Below, in pieces: positions 47,621-60,770 of a stretch of DNA of 64,000 nt (position 1 is the first letter of the stretch; every line of letters begins with the position of its first letter). The position numbers and the translations under genes are program-made. The notes below the pieces were generated by a model that searched no databases, was not told the origin of the DNA, and was given only the letters and a program-made list of their open reading frames with translations. The DNA comes from Carnegiea gigantea (taxonomy: Eukaryota; Streptophyta; Magnoliopsida; Caryophyllales; Cactaceae): the NCBI GenBank assembly GCA_029747015.1, contig JAKOGI010000027.1, positions 1,754,501-1,818,500 on the forward strand, read 5' to 3'.

Positions 47621-50560
47621 CTGCGTATAGTTAAATCATAACGTAGATTAGGCAACGGATTTGTCTACTATCCTGAAAGTCAGGAGACTTTATGGGCAAT
47701 GCTGATGAAGTCACAGGAAGAGCAATCTATTTTCTGATAAACATCATCAGTCAAAAACTTAGGAAGATATTTGACCAATATCCAAATAAGCCTTGCAGAA
47801 ATAAAGATTTAAGTGCGGGCAACAGTGTTCTGTAGGCCAAGCTTAGCTACAAGCCAAAATGTTCACTAAAGATTCCTAAATCATTGACCAATATACGTGA
47901 AAACGATAACACAGCCTCTATTAGCAAATGTGAAATACATCACTGCATAGACATTAGGGAGAGGGACAAATGAGAGAGAAACAGAAAGGTCCAGAGGGAC
48001 TGCGATAGCAGCCTGAAGTGTTAAGGCAACAAACTTCTATGATGGAAACATCAATCCTCCTAGCGGCATACAGGTGGGCAGGTGGCAGCAAGAAGGTGAC
48101 CTCGTAGGATTGTTAACAGGCTTAAATAAATATAGGCAATATCCTGAAACACTACAATTTATGACCAGAATATGAAGTTCTCTATACAAAGAATATGAAA
48201 ACCCAAAACAAGTTGTTCAAGCTACTAATTCAGATTGACATAACTAAATCCAGGATTCATAAGGATTGCCAAAAACACACCCACCTTCAACATGAATTTA
48301 CCTCCCTCTTCAAGGAAAGGAGGCACACAGACAGAAGTCCCTCAAGCTGCTACTCTTTACTAAAACAATTGCCAGAGCATGTGAACACCCAACAACATAA
48401 ACACTGGTGATTGGAATAAACGAAACTTCACCAAAGGCAATGAATTTCTTTATTTTAGATCCTTAACCAACACAACCAAATAGCACCAGAACAATCACCA
48501 TGACCCCCACCCCAACCGGCGAAAAAAAAGCAAAAAAAGGCCCCACCTTCACAAGAAACATAACCCAATGCCAAAATACCACAACCTTGACCAAAAGCAA
48601 AGATTTCTTCTTGCAGTGGCAAAGAAACTTCACAACGAAGACTTTCTCAGAACTCTTCATTCCAAAGTTCATTTTCCATTTTCCCGGGAGGGGAATCAAA
48701 TCCCTTTTCAATTCTACCCTCACCAAAATATGACCGAAAAACTAGAAGTCTGACATAGATTCACTTCTCATTCCAAAGTTCACTTTCCTTCTATCCCTTT
48801 TCATTCCAAAGTTCACTTTCCTTTCCTTTTATCCCTTCACCAAAATATAGAAATTTTACTGACCGAGAAACTAGAAGTCTGACCTTACACTCACTATGAT
48901 TGCCTCAATGACGAAGTACCATTTCTACCCTCATCAGCTTGGCTGGGAATTCCTCTGAGCTGGACAAAAAATGACTCCTGTTATAGAGACCATTACTCCA
49001 ACACAAAACTTGTCTACTTCCAGCTCAACAATGCTGTTGTGAAGCAACTAAATCAGAGATGGAAAAGCTGAGGTTGGAAAAACTCAAAAAGTCTTGAAAA
49101 AATTTCAAGAACATGACAAACAGTTTCTTTTACACCATATAAAAGAAAAATATTCTTCTTGGTCAAACAAACTAAATTTTACCATGGATGAAAGCACTAT
49201 GTTAAAGCACAATAAGTCCCTTCTGAACAAGTGCACTACAACATTAAATTCAAGCATACGCAAGACTCACCGCACTAGTAGAGAACAAACTTGAATACAA
49301 TGCCTGACTAGAGCTGAGAAAAGCTGACCCAACACGATTATCGATCCGAACCCGACACGAAGTTAAGCGGATTTGGGAATGAAGTTTGAACCTGTTTAGT
49401 TAATGGGGTTGACATGATAAACCTGTTCAATTAATTGGGTTAGGTTCAGGTTGAGAATCTCGACACGACAAAATACCTATTTAACCCGTTTCATTAACCG
49501 GGTTAAATGGGTCAACTCGTTTACTGTTTGTTTATCGTTTACTGTTTACATTTTTGGCGTGAATTATGCTTTGGAGAATTAGACTTTGTAGTCTCTTTTA
49601 TAGACTTATTGGTTGTTAACTTGCTGATTATGTTATTAAGAATTTCAGACAATTTGAATTTTATTTGCTGTTGTTGAAGACTTAACGTGGACATGGTTTG
49701 TAACTCAAGTAGTTGGTTCTTATGTGAACTTTTCAGGCTATAAAATTATATAGTTGCTGACTGTTTTGTTGGAATAGGCTCTGAATATACTGGAGCCTGT
49801 AAGTTAGCTGCTATGTTATTATACAAAGCAGCTATGCCTTAAGAGGCTAAACAATATGTAATTTGTTTAGTAAATTATATTTGTGTTGAAATTTGTGTTG
49901 CAATTAAACAAGTTGGTGGGTAAATGGGTAACTCGAACCTAACCCGTTTTACCCGTTTATGTAAACGGGTTAGGTTCACGTCAACCCCTTCAAATGTTAA
50001 GCAATTTGGGTTGAACTTTTTCAACCCGTTTATTAAACAGGTCGAGTTCAGGTTTGGGGATTTTCAACCTGTTTAAGATCGACACGAACACAAATCCGAC
50101 TCAACACGACACATGACCCAGCTCTATGCCTGACTCTGGCCCCAAACCCAACTCCAAACCCACAATCTCTTTCAAAATACAATGCTCCACCACCACCAGC
50201 ACTACACCGAATAGATTATCAAGACCATCAACTAAACAAGAATTTCATACACACTAAAATACCACATATGGGCAGCAGAACACACTTGAAGTTTTGCATC
50301 AAATTTCAACAACATAACACCATTTCTATACCATTTTGAAAACGAATTACTGAAATTACAATAATTATTGACCAATAACCAAACGAATCAAGAATCTGGT
50401 CAATTGCGAGAAGCAAAGAGCACATAACATGATAACAATTATTAACCAATAACAAACAATTTCACTAATCAATCTCCATCTACAGAACAGAAGCTAAAAA
50501 GAAAGCAATTAGAAGTAATTCAAGCAACAAAAAACAAAATTAATTTAATTGTCCAAGATT
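47621..50560 (-). other. probable 5' UTR intron of the DUF1764 gene
   Basis: A good acceptor lies at its left edge and a promoter-like GC-rich block at its right edge. The stretch has no convincing coding sequence. Local repeats of ATTCCAAAGTTCACTTTCC are at 48771-48830, and an hAT MITE is at 49309-50126. The donor site was not identified. Confidence 0.4.
49309..50126. mobile_element. hAT-type MITE with 8-bp duplication
   Basis: The ends TAGAGCTG...CAGCTCTA are inverted and flanked by a perfect 8-bp duplication, TGCCTGAC (49301-49308 and 50127-50134). The 818-bp element has subterminal AACCCGTTT, GGGTTA and CGACACGA words in both orientations and a non-coding AT-rich centre. The TAG...CTA termini plus 8-bp duplication are typical of hAT. 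Confidence 0.92.
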
Positions 50561-50760
50561 GAAACCCTAACCCGCGTGGCAGCGTCGACAACGGCTGGGC
50601 TGAGCTAGGCGGCTGGGGCGTGCGCAAGGCTGGTGGTCGGTGCGGCTGCTGTGCGCCTGTTCCGGTGGCCGGCGGGGGCCGCTCCACGCTGTTCGTGGAT
50701 GTCGAGAGGGACTGAGAGGAGAGAGGGTTAAAGAGTCACGGAGCCCGAAACGGTGAACGC
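50561..50760 (-). promoter_or_regulatory. GC-rich promoter or leader block with telo-box
   Basis: A sharply GC-rich island in AT-rich DNA. On the minus strand a C/T-rich stretch (about 50700-50730) is followed by GGGTTAGGGTTTC at 50561-50573. This is the expected layout of a transcription start for the DUF1764 gene, but the distance to its ATG is 3 kb. Confidence 0.4.
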
Positions 50761-52855
50761 TATTGCCTACCTTTAGTAATTGCTTTTTTTTTTTAATTTA
50801 AAATGTTAATAGCTTATTTGTTGAAGTTGTGCAGTCAGGCTGATTCACTTCATGTAAAATTGACCAAGATTTTTTTCGCCCTCTGCTAGGGTGTTTACTT
50901 ATTCTTAAATTACTCAAATTAGGTTTTTTTGGAATCATGAGTGTCCATGGATATACCTAGGCTAGCCTGAATTTCGTATTTGCTAATGAGGGGAGATCTA
51001 CTCAAGGAAGTGAATGAAGAATAAATTGTGACAATTATTTGACAAATTGCTCTCCTCAAAAGAAAAAAAAAAGGAATTATCGTAGGGATTGCTCATCAAA
51101 TACGATTTTGCTTCACTAATGTGGAGTTTCGATGAAGAACTACTGTCAAGTGAATGATGAAATTACTTATGAACAAGCCATTGTGCAGCTTGAGTAAATT
51201 AAAGTAAACTTTCTGATTGTTTACTTCCTGCAAACAGCTAAAAGTGGTTTGTGTTCAATTATCTCCAACATGTGAACTTGGGAATCAATCTTCTTAAAGA
51301 TCACGGTTTTTGTGATTTGGCGCCATTGATGGATTTTCAAGTATAAATTGTTAAATTCACAAATTTGCATGAATAGCCTTGCACTCGACAAGGTCATTTT
51401 TACTAATCTTTTTTTTTTTTTGTGCTGTGTAGTATAAAAGAAAGTCGAGTCTAAATTTCTAATTCATGATACAAATTTTCACACATTTTTATTAGCTACA
51501 TTGATTCAACTTTATATTAAATTTGGATATGTAGATGTGTTGAGCTTGATATGCAGATAGTTCCATATCAATACATTTGATAGCTCGTTAGCTTAATGGT
51601 TGTCTTTCTTCCAAAACTTAAAAGATTTGAACTGTAAGAGGACATCAACTTTGAAAGGTTGTAGCAAACTCATAGTTAAGGTCAACTTCATTTCCACATT
51701 CCTCTCCCTATTTTCGGATTGTAGATTCTTCATCACCTCTTTTTTTTTTTTGTTTTTTTCCAATTAGGAAGATAGTCTTTTCGAACTTAGCTAACTACCA
51801 CACCTAAGTTGGGAGTTAAGGCCGAAAGAAAAGCTTATTCATCCTATAAGATCTTCATGAGAAGTGAACCCCCAACAATAAAATGTTTAGCCATTAAGAC
51901 ACCTCTTAATTCTCATGTTCTCCGCCAACTTACACTGCATCTAATTTAAAATTTGAAATGCACAACTATAAATGAATTTTGTATGGAAAAAACCCCCCTT
52001 TATGATCATCTTCCCAAAACATGGGTGTAGATTTATAAATTAAAAAAAAAGGTTGAATGGGGGGCATGTAAACTTTAATAAAGCATTAGAATTACATCAA
52101 AGATTTTAGAATAAACGCTAACCAAAGACTGAAAACTTTATGGCAAAAAAATGAAGCGATGTACATAATATTCGTAAGGTAGCCATCCTTATGCATTACG
52201 GGGCGAGAACCTTTACCAACTTGTATAATTAATTGTATTTGTCCTGCAAAAAAGTCTCGATATACACGCGCACATATAACGGATAGTACACATTCATAAG
52301 AGTTCGATATACGAAATGGGAACTAATCTTCGATCATTAGACATGTAACCGCCAGTGACTTTGTACCAGCACTTGATTCAGTGTTTCCACCTTATTGCTC
52401 GAGCTTATAACCTCAACCACAACTTGCCAAAACTTGTATGCTTCTAACCTAAAATGAAGTCTCAGACATCCATACCATTTTTGAGGATCAGACACTCAAC
52501 AAGTATTTGAGTTGAAATAGAAAGTCCACATAAAATAAAAGAAAGATATCACATGATTAAGGAAGCCACAATTCTGCAGGAAAAGAAAAGTTGCATATCA
52601 TTGCCCAAACGTAGTTTCTTGTTAGCATTGAAGATACGGAACCAAGTTCAAAAGACAGATACTGGGAGGCCATAAAACCTCCCAATTACCCTATTCCTCC
52701 TACATGTATTAACAGTTCATATGACAAAAGGGCTTAAGAAGCTCTCGTAATCATGGTCATCTCCCAGTTTCTGGTTCTTCTATTGTGATGTATTGCAGCA
52801 AAGAAGACAGGCAGCAGCAATGCATGTCCACTCTTCACCGGCAGGAATGCTTGCT
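50761..52855. other. intergenic region and 3' UTR of the PITH gene
   Basis: No gene recognised. The right-hand few hundred bases probably carry the 3' UTR of the minus-strand PITH gene. Poly-T runs occur near 50785, 51408 and 51740. Confidence 0.4.
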
Positions 52856-55800
52856 TCATTCCACCTGTGAAAGCCCACCTCCTGTGTCAGCTCGTGTCCT
52901 GTGTATGAGTCATAAATTAGAAGTTTACACAATAGCCTCTGAATATCTATACTCCCACAAGCATCAATTCTTGCAAGAACAGAGATGCCAACTCAGTTAT
53001 ATCGCAGAGAGTTTCTCCATGTTGGCTTCAGGCGGCTTGATTCAGATAAGGTAAGAACATCTGGTACGAGGCTTGGCTTAAGTTGGGCTCAGAACAGGAC
53101 AACTTCAGTTCTGGGACGGTATTTAGGTATGCTGTTGATTTGTCTATTTAAGCCCATCTTAAAAATGGACTCAATCTTAGTAAGATAAGTTCTGGGATGT
53201 TAGGTTTAGGTCAGGTCAATTTGGATAGGGCAGCCCGGTGCACAAGTATCCCGCGTTCACGTAGGGTCCGGGGAAGGGCCGCACCCCAATCAAAATTAGG
53301 TTGCCTCATTTTAGGTCTAAGTTGCTTCTAGTTTTCAGTCAAGCAGGTAGGCAACAATCACTTTCGCCAAGTGCGTCCCCCCCCCCCCCCCTCGGCAGCT
53401 AAGAGAAAACTGCTCAACATCTATGCACCTGCATTTCCGTCTGACAATATCAATGTGTGTTACCAGCATAATTTCAGAACAGATTGTCTAAAATGATAAA
53501 AGTGTATTAGTACTTGTGCAGCACAGAAAAAACAAAACACCACAAACAGAGTCACTTCAGAGAAGGAACAATTTATCTATACCCATTCCTGACAAAAGAC
53601 TTGGGGAGGAGGGATCATAGCAAGGATTTCTGTGCCATTTGCGACAAAACCAAATCATTGTAACAGAATCGCAATGATAATGAGTTCCAAAACCAACGGA
53701 GAAGAAAACTTACTTGTGATCAGATGGATTTGGCATAACTTCATAAACAATTGTGGCAACAACATCCCTCTTGAGCTGCAAACCGCACGAAAAAGGAAGG
53801 AGCTTTATCAATGAAGCCAAGAAGGACAACTAGCTGCGTACCTTGAAATGACCAATCATGAAAAATATGTAAATTCTAGGCACACCTGAGTCGATTCACC
53901 CTTCAAGCCAATGTAATGTATCTGGCTTGTATCAGCACCAAAATTATCAGGGAAATGCAGAGTTAGATTGCCCACACTTTGAAATTTAGAGAATCTGTCC
54001 AATGGACTCGTGCAACATCAGAGATATGCAAAATAAGGCAAGAATGCATACTAGTTTCAAATATAGCAGTCCAATAATCATAGATGACCATGACCAAATA
54101 ATTGAGCAAACATGTGAAAACCCACCTACTGGGGGGGTGCGGAATGGAATTTTCATTCATATCTTCCTTCAGCGTATCCCAACAGTAGAGCATTACACTA
54201 AAGAATCAAAAGGTTGGGCTTCTAAATTAGGGAGTAGGCAGGACGAGGATATTTATGAACTAACATGATGAACAAAGATTTCATTGGAGTGCTCTTGACG
54301 AGATTATTAACAAAATTATCATTTTTTCCACCAACATAATGAAGTTTGGGATAGTAGAATTTCAAAATTCAGGAGTAATGCCACCAATCCTAAGGCAGTT
54401 ATAGACTTATAGCATCATAATTGTGCGCAAAATGTTAAGCATATGTGGTCTAAAAAAATGATAATTTGTAAGAGACTGTTTTTATCAAATAAGACAGCAT
54501 GAAGCTTGCATCCTCTCTAGTTACATTATCTATCGAAGAAATAAGACAGCATAAGCATTTTTGAGAGAAAATGCACCACTGAAATTAAAACACGACAGAG
54601 AAAATAAGATAGGTTGCAGCTCCCTGATGCTAGCCAATATAATATGGGAATAATAAGAGGGAGAAAAGGACCATCACCTTGTTTGATATTCCAATACTCC
54701 TTGAAGGTTCTCAACCAATTCCCATTCCTTGAGAGAAGACATGGTGCTTAAGAAAGGAGAAGAGGAAAAATCTATTAATATAATTTTTGGCCTCCACAAG
54801 TACATACCTGGACCGCTTGCATACTTTGGGCATCGGAGAAGTCAATGCCCTCCCGATTGATAAACCTAATAGTGAAAGTAATCATACTATCAGCCACTAG
54901 CAGCAACATAAGAACAACCAAGGAAATAAGCCATTTGACCCCTCAACTGTAAGAAAATGATAACCATAGGCTCTTGGTACGTTTTAGATTTCCAAAGCTG
55001 AACCTAGATGTTCACTTTTGTGCCCAATGCTACTACCGGTGCAACATCGAAAAGAAAAGCAGACATTCAGAGAGAGTGTGTGTGTGTGTGTCTTCGAAAC
55101 CGTGAAATATCCAGTTAGTGACAACTTACAGTAAAGCCTTACAGAGAGCTTTGCATTTAAATTCCTCTAGCATAAAACTTCAATTCATAACAATAGCCTT
55201 TAAAGAGAGACACATTTCGATGGACAGCATAGAAGTCAACCGATATAGGAAGTTAGCACCAATAGCCAATGGAGGAATTAACACAATGAACATTGGACAA
55301 GGTCAATAGTGGAGACGTCATCGCAATATGGGTACGAATAGGCATCAACCCTTCCAAACTTTGGCTGAGAATTGCACAAATTCTTGCTCCAAAACACCTT
55401 CATGGTAATTTTGAAACACATTTGTCAGTCTCATTACATGCTGGACTACCCTTGATGAACTATTGATCAGCACAGATCTTCAAAGCGAGTTCCCGTAAGA
55501 AGAATTAAGTAAAAAAGGCTAAGGTCATACATTCAAGCTAAATAGCTAATGCAACATGTTGCTTCTCGTCGAGCATTTTTCATATTTAATAACAATTGTT
55601 TACGTCTTCAAAGCAGTTAAAATTATTTTCCATGTTTACGATAAAAAAGACAGAAAAAAGTGACTAGTATGTTAACTGAATTTTGGTATGGCAGAGAAAT
55701 ATCAACACTCCATCAGATGAAATGGTCCCTTATTGTTCAGCACTCCATTAGCTGAAATTATCCATAATTTTTCAAGCAGCCAATAAGAGCCTCCTAAAAA

Positions 55801-58205
55801 TTTAAAAGCCTCCATACTCGAGAAAACTAGACTAGATAGGCAAGCCGTGATATGTAGAAGAACAAAAAAAGCTTACGCTCTCATCTTGGAGGGACTTGTT
55901 CCATCAGCACCGCCCACAATTGATATGCTTTTGATCTTAACATCAGATGTGAATCTGACAGCAAAGTTTCAATGACACCAGCAAAAGAAGCCATAAAGAA
56001 TCCTTTTTTAAAAAATTTTACAGCGAAAGGAAATAAGGCATCTCACTTACGGAATGTAAACAATTAACTCAGGATCACCTTCATTACTTTCCAAGTATCC
56101 CTGACACAACAAAGAATTCCTAAATTAAAACTTAAAATTCATAAGCTTACTAGTCCATCTGGAGACAGAAAAGTTCCCATTATCAGAAGAGTACTGAAAT
56201 CATGCAAGAATCTTGACAAACGCCTACAACCCCCCTCTCCTCGGAGAAAAAAAGGAGAAAAGAATAAAGTGAAATGAAAAATTGACATGGAGGGGAAGGT
56301 AGAATAGGAAGAATGGACAGCACTTTTACTGTTACAAAACAGCTTCAGACCACTCTGATGATGTAATTGCAATGTTTATCTCAGAAATAAGTGACTATAA
56401 GTCACAAATCTAACGTCTTCAGATGAAATTTTTGAGTTCACTTTTTAGTCGTGGAGCAGTAAACAGACTTCATAAAAGTAAAAAAAGCTCTTGTGCCCTA
56501 TTCAGTCCAGTAACTTATAAATTGCACCTCTAATGAAGCCCACAAATTCCAGAAAAGTGCCCATACATTACATCCCAAAGAAATCAGACTCATGCATTCA
56601 TGCATGACAAGCATTACCTATCACAATTCACACATATCTTACTTAAGCTATGAAACACAGTAATTCATATTCTTTTGGGAGAAATAAAATTCCAAGTTTA
56701 TTAGCACATAGAATAAATTATACAAGGACACTTATCTCTTCCCTACATGCTTCAATTATCATAGTCATACTAATATGTAATTTCAATCACAGCACAAAAA
56801 GTGTGGGGAAAAGAAAGGGCGATATTTGACTGATCTAAGGTTAGGCATGCTGAAAATACTTTCCTCATCGTCATGATATGTAACACAACCTACAGGTGCA
56901 AGGAGCAAAAAGATCATTTATCAGACCAAGACAAGCAGCACCCCCAAAGGCGAAAGTCCTGCCTGGACAAAACTAGAGGAGGGGGGCCATTTCAAGTGTC
57001 AGCAACCATATCATTCCCTGATTTACAAATATTTTATTACTGTAAACCCTAGACTAAATGGCACTAACTACCTGCTACTCATAGGGGAGACAGATAGACC
57101 ACAGTTTTTTTTCTAAACACAGTTTGCTTATAATCCTTAAGTAAAGGACTATCAAACCTTCAGCAAACTTTCAGACTACACTTGGCTTTAGTGCCTCAAT
57201 CATTGTTACATCAATTCAAACTTCAAGGTGTATACCGTAGAAACTATCCAATTTTTTCCCTTTATTGTTATATTATCCAATCATAAGGGATTCACACTCA
57301 TAAGCCTATTGGATCAGCATTAAGCTACTAAGAGAAATACAAGAATACCTAATTGTTGGACGTGTATCATAGACTGCAGATGAATGCAAACCCAATTCAC
57401 AGTATGCACAATAAACATGAATTAATCAGATATGCATGATCTCATGTCATTTGTATCAACATTCAAGCACACGTACTGTCAATTAAAAACTTAAATATAG
57501 CAGTCAAAAATGAATTGAGAATAAACATTTCAATATAACTTCATGATATACACAGAAAACTTAGATATAATAACCTCCGATGAATTCAGACGCTGCTCCC
57601 AAGATCTGAACACAGACTTTGCACTTCCTGGAACTGCTTCGTTCAGAGCAGACACCTGCATAAAGCCTATCTTGTAACTACCCTTGGGGAAAAGATATCA
57701 TCGTAGTTTCAAATCACCACTTGTACACACACACCACGAAATAACCAGGGAGAGCAGTCTGCAGATACCTCTCATGTATCAATGACATCAATAATAACAT
57801 CATCATGACATCACAACAAGTCGAAAGTAAATCACAAAATGGCAGACTTCCTGACCTTAGCACTTGGAAAATTTGATGAAAGATGCATAATTCACGCATG
57901 GAATCAAAAGCTGAAGCCAACTAGGATGCAATCTATCACCATACTGTTACCATCATAATTTTCACCTTCATGTGGCAATTAATTGATCATAAACAAAATC
58001 AACCCTTTCTTTTTTTTTTTTTTTTTCCAATAAGGAAACAAAATCAAGACTTCTTCCCAAGGTCTTTTACATATGTGTGTGTACCAGCTTAGCAGCTTCT
58101 CTGCAAAATAAGCTGCAACTACTAATGCTTTCTATTTCCTACTTCTCTTCACTTTCAGCCTCTCCCCTGATTCACACACGCGCGCGCGCGCGCACACACA
58201 CACAC

Positions 58206-58237
<32 letters not shown>

Positions 58238-58917
58238 TAAAAGGGACAAAGAAGTCTGCATAATTCATAAGTACAACCTTCCCATAGACCTAAGTCAAGC
58301 CTAAACACCCTCAGCCACAACCCTCAAATAAGTTTGGTTCCTGCAAAATAATATGTAACCAGCTATTTCTAGTACTAACCATAGATGAATAGAATATCCC
58401 CTCTTTCACCCTGACTACAAAAGCCACTGTGGCCATTACTGGGGCAAGTTCTGGGGAGTCTAAGCTTCATTCTAGCAAACAGAGAGATGGAAACAAGAAC
58501 CCAGGGCTTGATTTATGTCTCTCAACAGGAAAAACTCTATAGCTTCACAACAAAATTGGTGAGAATGACGAACATCATACAAACCCATATGGTAAAATTG
58601 AGCGCAACCCACAAAAGGGTCTTGGGGATGGAGATTTCCGGCCAAATAGGACAATTCAAAGTTAAACAACCAATCAAAGTTTCCCATCAAAACACTCTAC
58701 CAACTAAAAACCAGCCAACCAATTATGGGTCAGTGCAAATCAATGGTGGGTCAGTGCGAATCACGTTTGAAATGACAATACTAATCAATAAAACTTGAAA
58801 AACATAATCGAGTTGAAGAATTGGAAGGAGAACCTTAGGGAGGTCGATGTGTTTGTAAAGAGACCAATCAGAAGAGCAGTCGTAATCCTCGCAACTGTGG
58901 TCATGTAAACAAGCCAT
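52856..58917 (-). CDS. PITH domain-containing protein (DUF1000)
   Basis: Complete nine-exon gene on the minus strand: 58834-58917, 57575-57655, 56051-56100, 55877-55954, 54808-54865, 54678-54727, 53886-53994, 53714-53775 and 52856-52898. The total of 615 nt gives 204 residues, all phases fit, and the stop is TGA. It starts MACLHDHSCEDYDCSSDW, with the Cys/His/Asp-rich N-terminus shared by PITHD1-type proteins. It continues through the beta-sandwich PITH domain (about 20-190) with ESNEGDPELIVYIP, IKSISIVGGADGTSPSKMR, FINREGIDFSDAQ, LTLHFPDNFGADTSQIHYIGLKG and VVATIVYEVMPNPSDHK, and ends in a Gly-rich tail. The same domain caps thioredoxin-like TXNL1, where it contacts the proteasome; the free-standing plant protein has no firm function. 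An in-frame TTG upstream is ignored because 58917 is the first ATG. Exons are small (43-109 nt) and the introns repeat-rich. Confidence 0.95.
53222..53330 (+). mobile_element. Au-like SINE fragment in a PITH gene intron
   Basis: The words GGGCAGCCCGGTGCAC, TATCCCGCGTTCACGTAGGG and TCCGGGGAAGGGCCGCACC follow in the order of a widespread plant SINE head. The 3' half is missing or diverged after about 53300. The orientation is opposite to the gene. Confidence 0.65.
58172..58235. repeat. (CA)n/(CG)n microsatellite
   Basis: An alternating purine-pyrimidine run CACACACG(CG)n(CA)n with one phase break near 58205. It lies in intron 1 of the PITH gene. The composition favours Z-DNA. Confidence 0.95.
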
Positions 58918-59106
58918 CTCTCTTTTTCTGGAGACTTCAATCGACAATGGCTACTTGAAGAGCCTCAACTTATCCGGCGAAAGGGTTGAGTAATGGTTCC
59001 CAAATACGCAAAGAATATGAGAGACGCACTGTTTGAATGAATTTAGGCCTTAAAAGCTTCTGGACTTTTTGCTTTGCTTCGGTGATTAGGCTTTTACTCA
59101 AAGCCG

Positions 59107-59431
59107 GTAGCGCCTAGAGGCCGGAGCCATACTTTTAGATAGTACTTGGCTGCGGAGAAAACAATGCTTTCAGAAAAATAGTTTTTTAATTTTTTATTAT
59201 TTGATATAATAAATGATGAAAAATTATCTTTTTAGGTAGTGTGCAATAAAAAATAAAAGAATTATTTTTCAGAAAAATTATTTTTTTTCCAATGGAACAC
59301 TACCTAAAAGATAATTTTCCATCATTTATTATACCAAATAATAAAAAATTTAAAAACTATTTTTCTGAAAGCATTATTTTCTCCGCAGCCAAGTACTATC
59401 TAAAAGTATGGCTCCGGCCTCCAGGCGCTAC
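59107..59431. repeat. near-perfect 325-bp inverted repeat (palindrome)
   Basis: The left arm (59107-59243) starts GTAGCGCCTAGAGGCCGGAG. The right arm (59299-59431), read on the other strand, starts GTAGCGCCTGGAGGCCGGAG. The arms match over about 135 bp with only a handful of mismatches, around a loop of about 55 bp. It begins about 190 bp upstream of the PITH gene ATG. The high arm identity suggests a recent event or gene conversion. It could be a foldback element or the source of a hairpin RNA. Confidence 0.9.
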
Positions 59432-60770
59432 TCACAATAAAAAATAAAAAATTATTTTTCAAGGAAAATAATTTCCCCCCCAATTAAGGAAAATGATTTT
59501 CTTTTTGAGAAGATGGAAAGTTGATTTTCTTCCTCCAACTCTTTGATGATGGAGTCAGTTAAAATTTAGATGCAAAATTTAATTGCAACATTTTGGATCA
59601 AAAATTGACTATCTGCTAGGAAAGATTAAAATAAACTAAAATCTAAATTTTTAACTCAAAGTTCTTTCATTTGATCGACATTTATCTCAACCATGACAAT
59701 TTAATAGACATTTTTTACCACTAAAACAATTCAGTCAACTCGTCACAAAAACAATTCCAAATTTCCAATGATTTGGATCGAAACTTGATCAGTGGATAGA
59801 AAATATTAAAATATGTTCAAATTCAGATTTTGAACTTGATGTTCTTTCATTTGCGCAACATTTTTTTCACAACGATAATTCAATTGATATTTTTTGCTCT
59901 TTAAACAGTGCAATTAATATTTTTCACCACTAGAACAATTTCAATAGTTTGGATCGAAACTTTATCATCGAATAGGAAATATTAAAATAGGTTCAAATCC
60001 AGATTTTGAGCACGATATTTCTTCAATTAGTCAATATTATTCTTCACCACGACAATTCAAGCGACATTTTTCGCCACTTAAATATTTCAGTTGATGTTTT
60101 TCGTTACTAAAATAATTTTAACAATTTAGATCGAAACTTGATTATTCGAGAAGAAGTATTGCAAAAAATTCAAATATGAATTTTAAACTCAAAATTCCTT
60201 CATCTAGTCAACAATTATATCAACTACGACTATTCAGTTAATATTTTCCGTTATTTAAAGAATTCAGTGGACTTTTTTCTCTTTTTTATGAAAAATTATT
60301 TATCTTGTACCAAACAATGGGAACTGTGATGTGAAAATCAATTTTCCTTGGAGAAAATGATTTTTTCGGGAAAATCATTTTCCTTCCAATCAAACACTAC
60401 CCTGAAGAAACTGATTTTTCTCTCAATACAGAAAAATAATTTTCTTTTTGAGAAGATAGAAAGTTGATTTTCTCTCTTCAACTGTTTAATGATATAGTCC
60501 GCCGAAATTTAGGTGCAAACTTCGAATTCAATTGTCTAGATAGAAACTCATTTCCTATCTTCTAAAAAAGGAAATTATTTTCCTCCATTGGAGGGAAATA
60601 ATTTTCCCTTAAAAATAGTTTTCCATCCCTTATTGTGCCAAACAACGGAAAATTAGAAAATCATTTTCTAGGAAAATCATTCTCTCCAACCAAATACTAC
60701 CTAAATAAATTGGATTTTCCTGAATCTTTTCCATAAAATGTTTTTTAGGGGTAGTAAAATTTTAGGCTGG
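59432..60770. repeat. region of GGAAAATGATTTTCC-type words
   Basis: Self-complementary words such as GGAAAATGATTTTC, GGAAAATCATTTTCC and AAATCATTTTCC recur near 59490, 60350-60390, 60425, 60580-60620 and 60655-60690. Between them are two or three diverged copies of a phrase GATCGAAACTTGAT...(59770, 59945, 60125). It looks like decayed DNA transposon sequence. No gene is seen. Confidence 0.5.
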
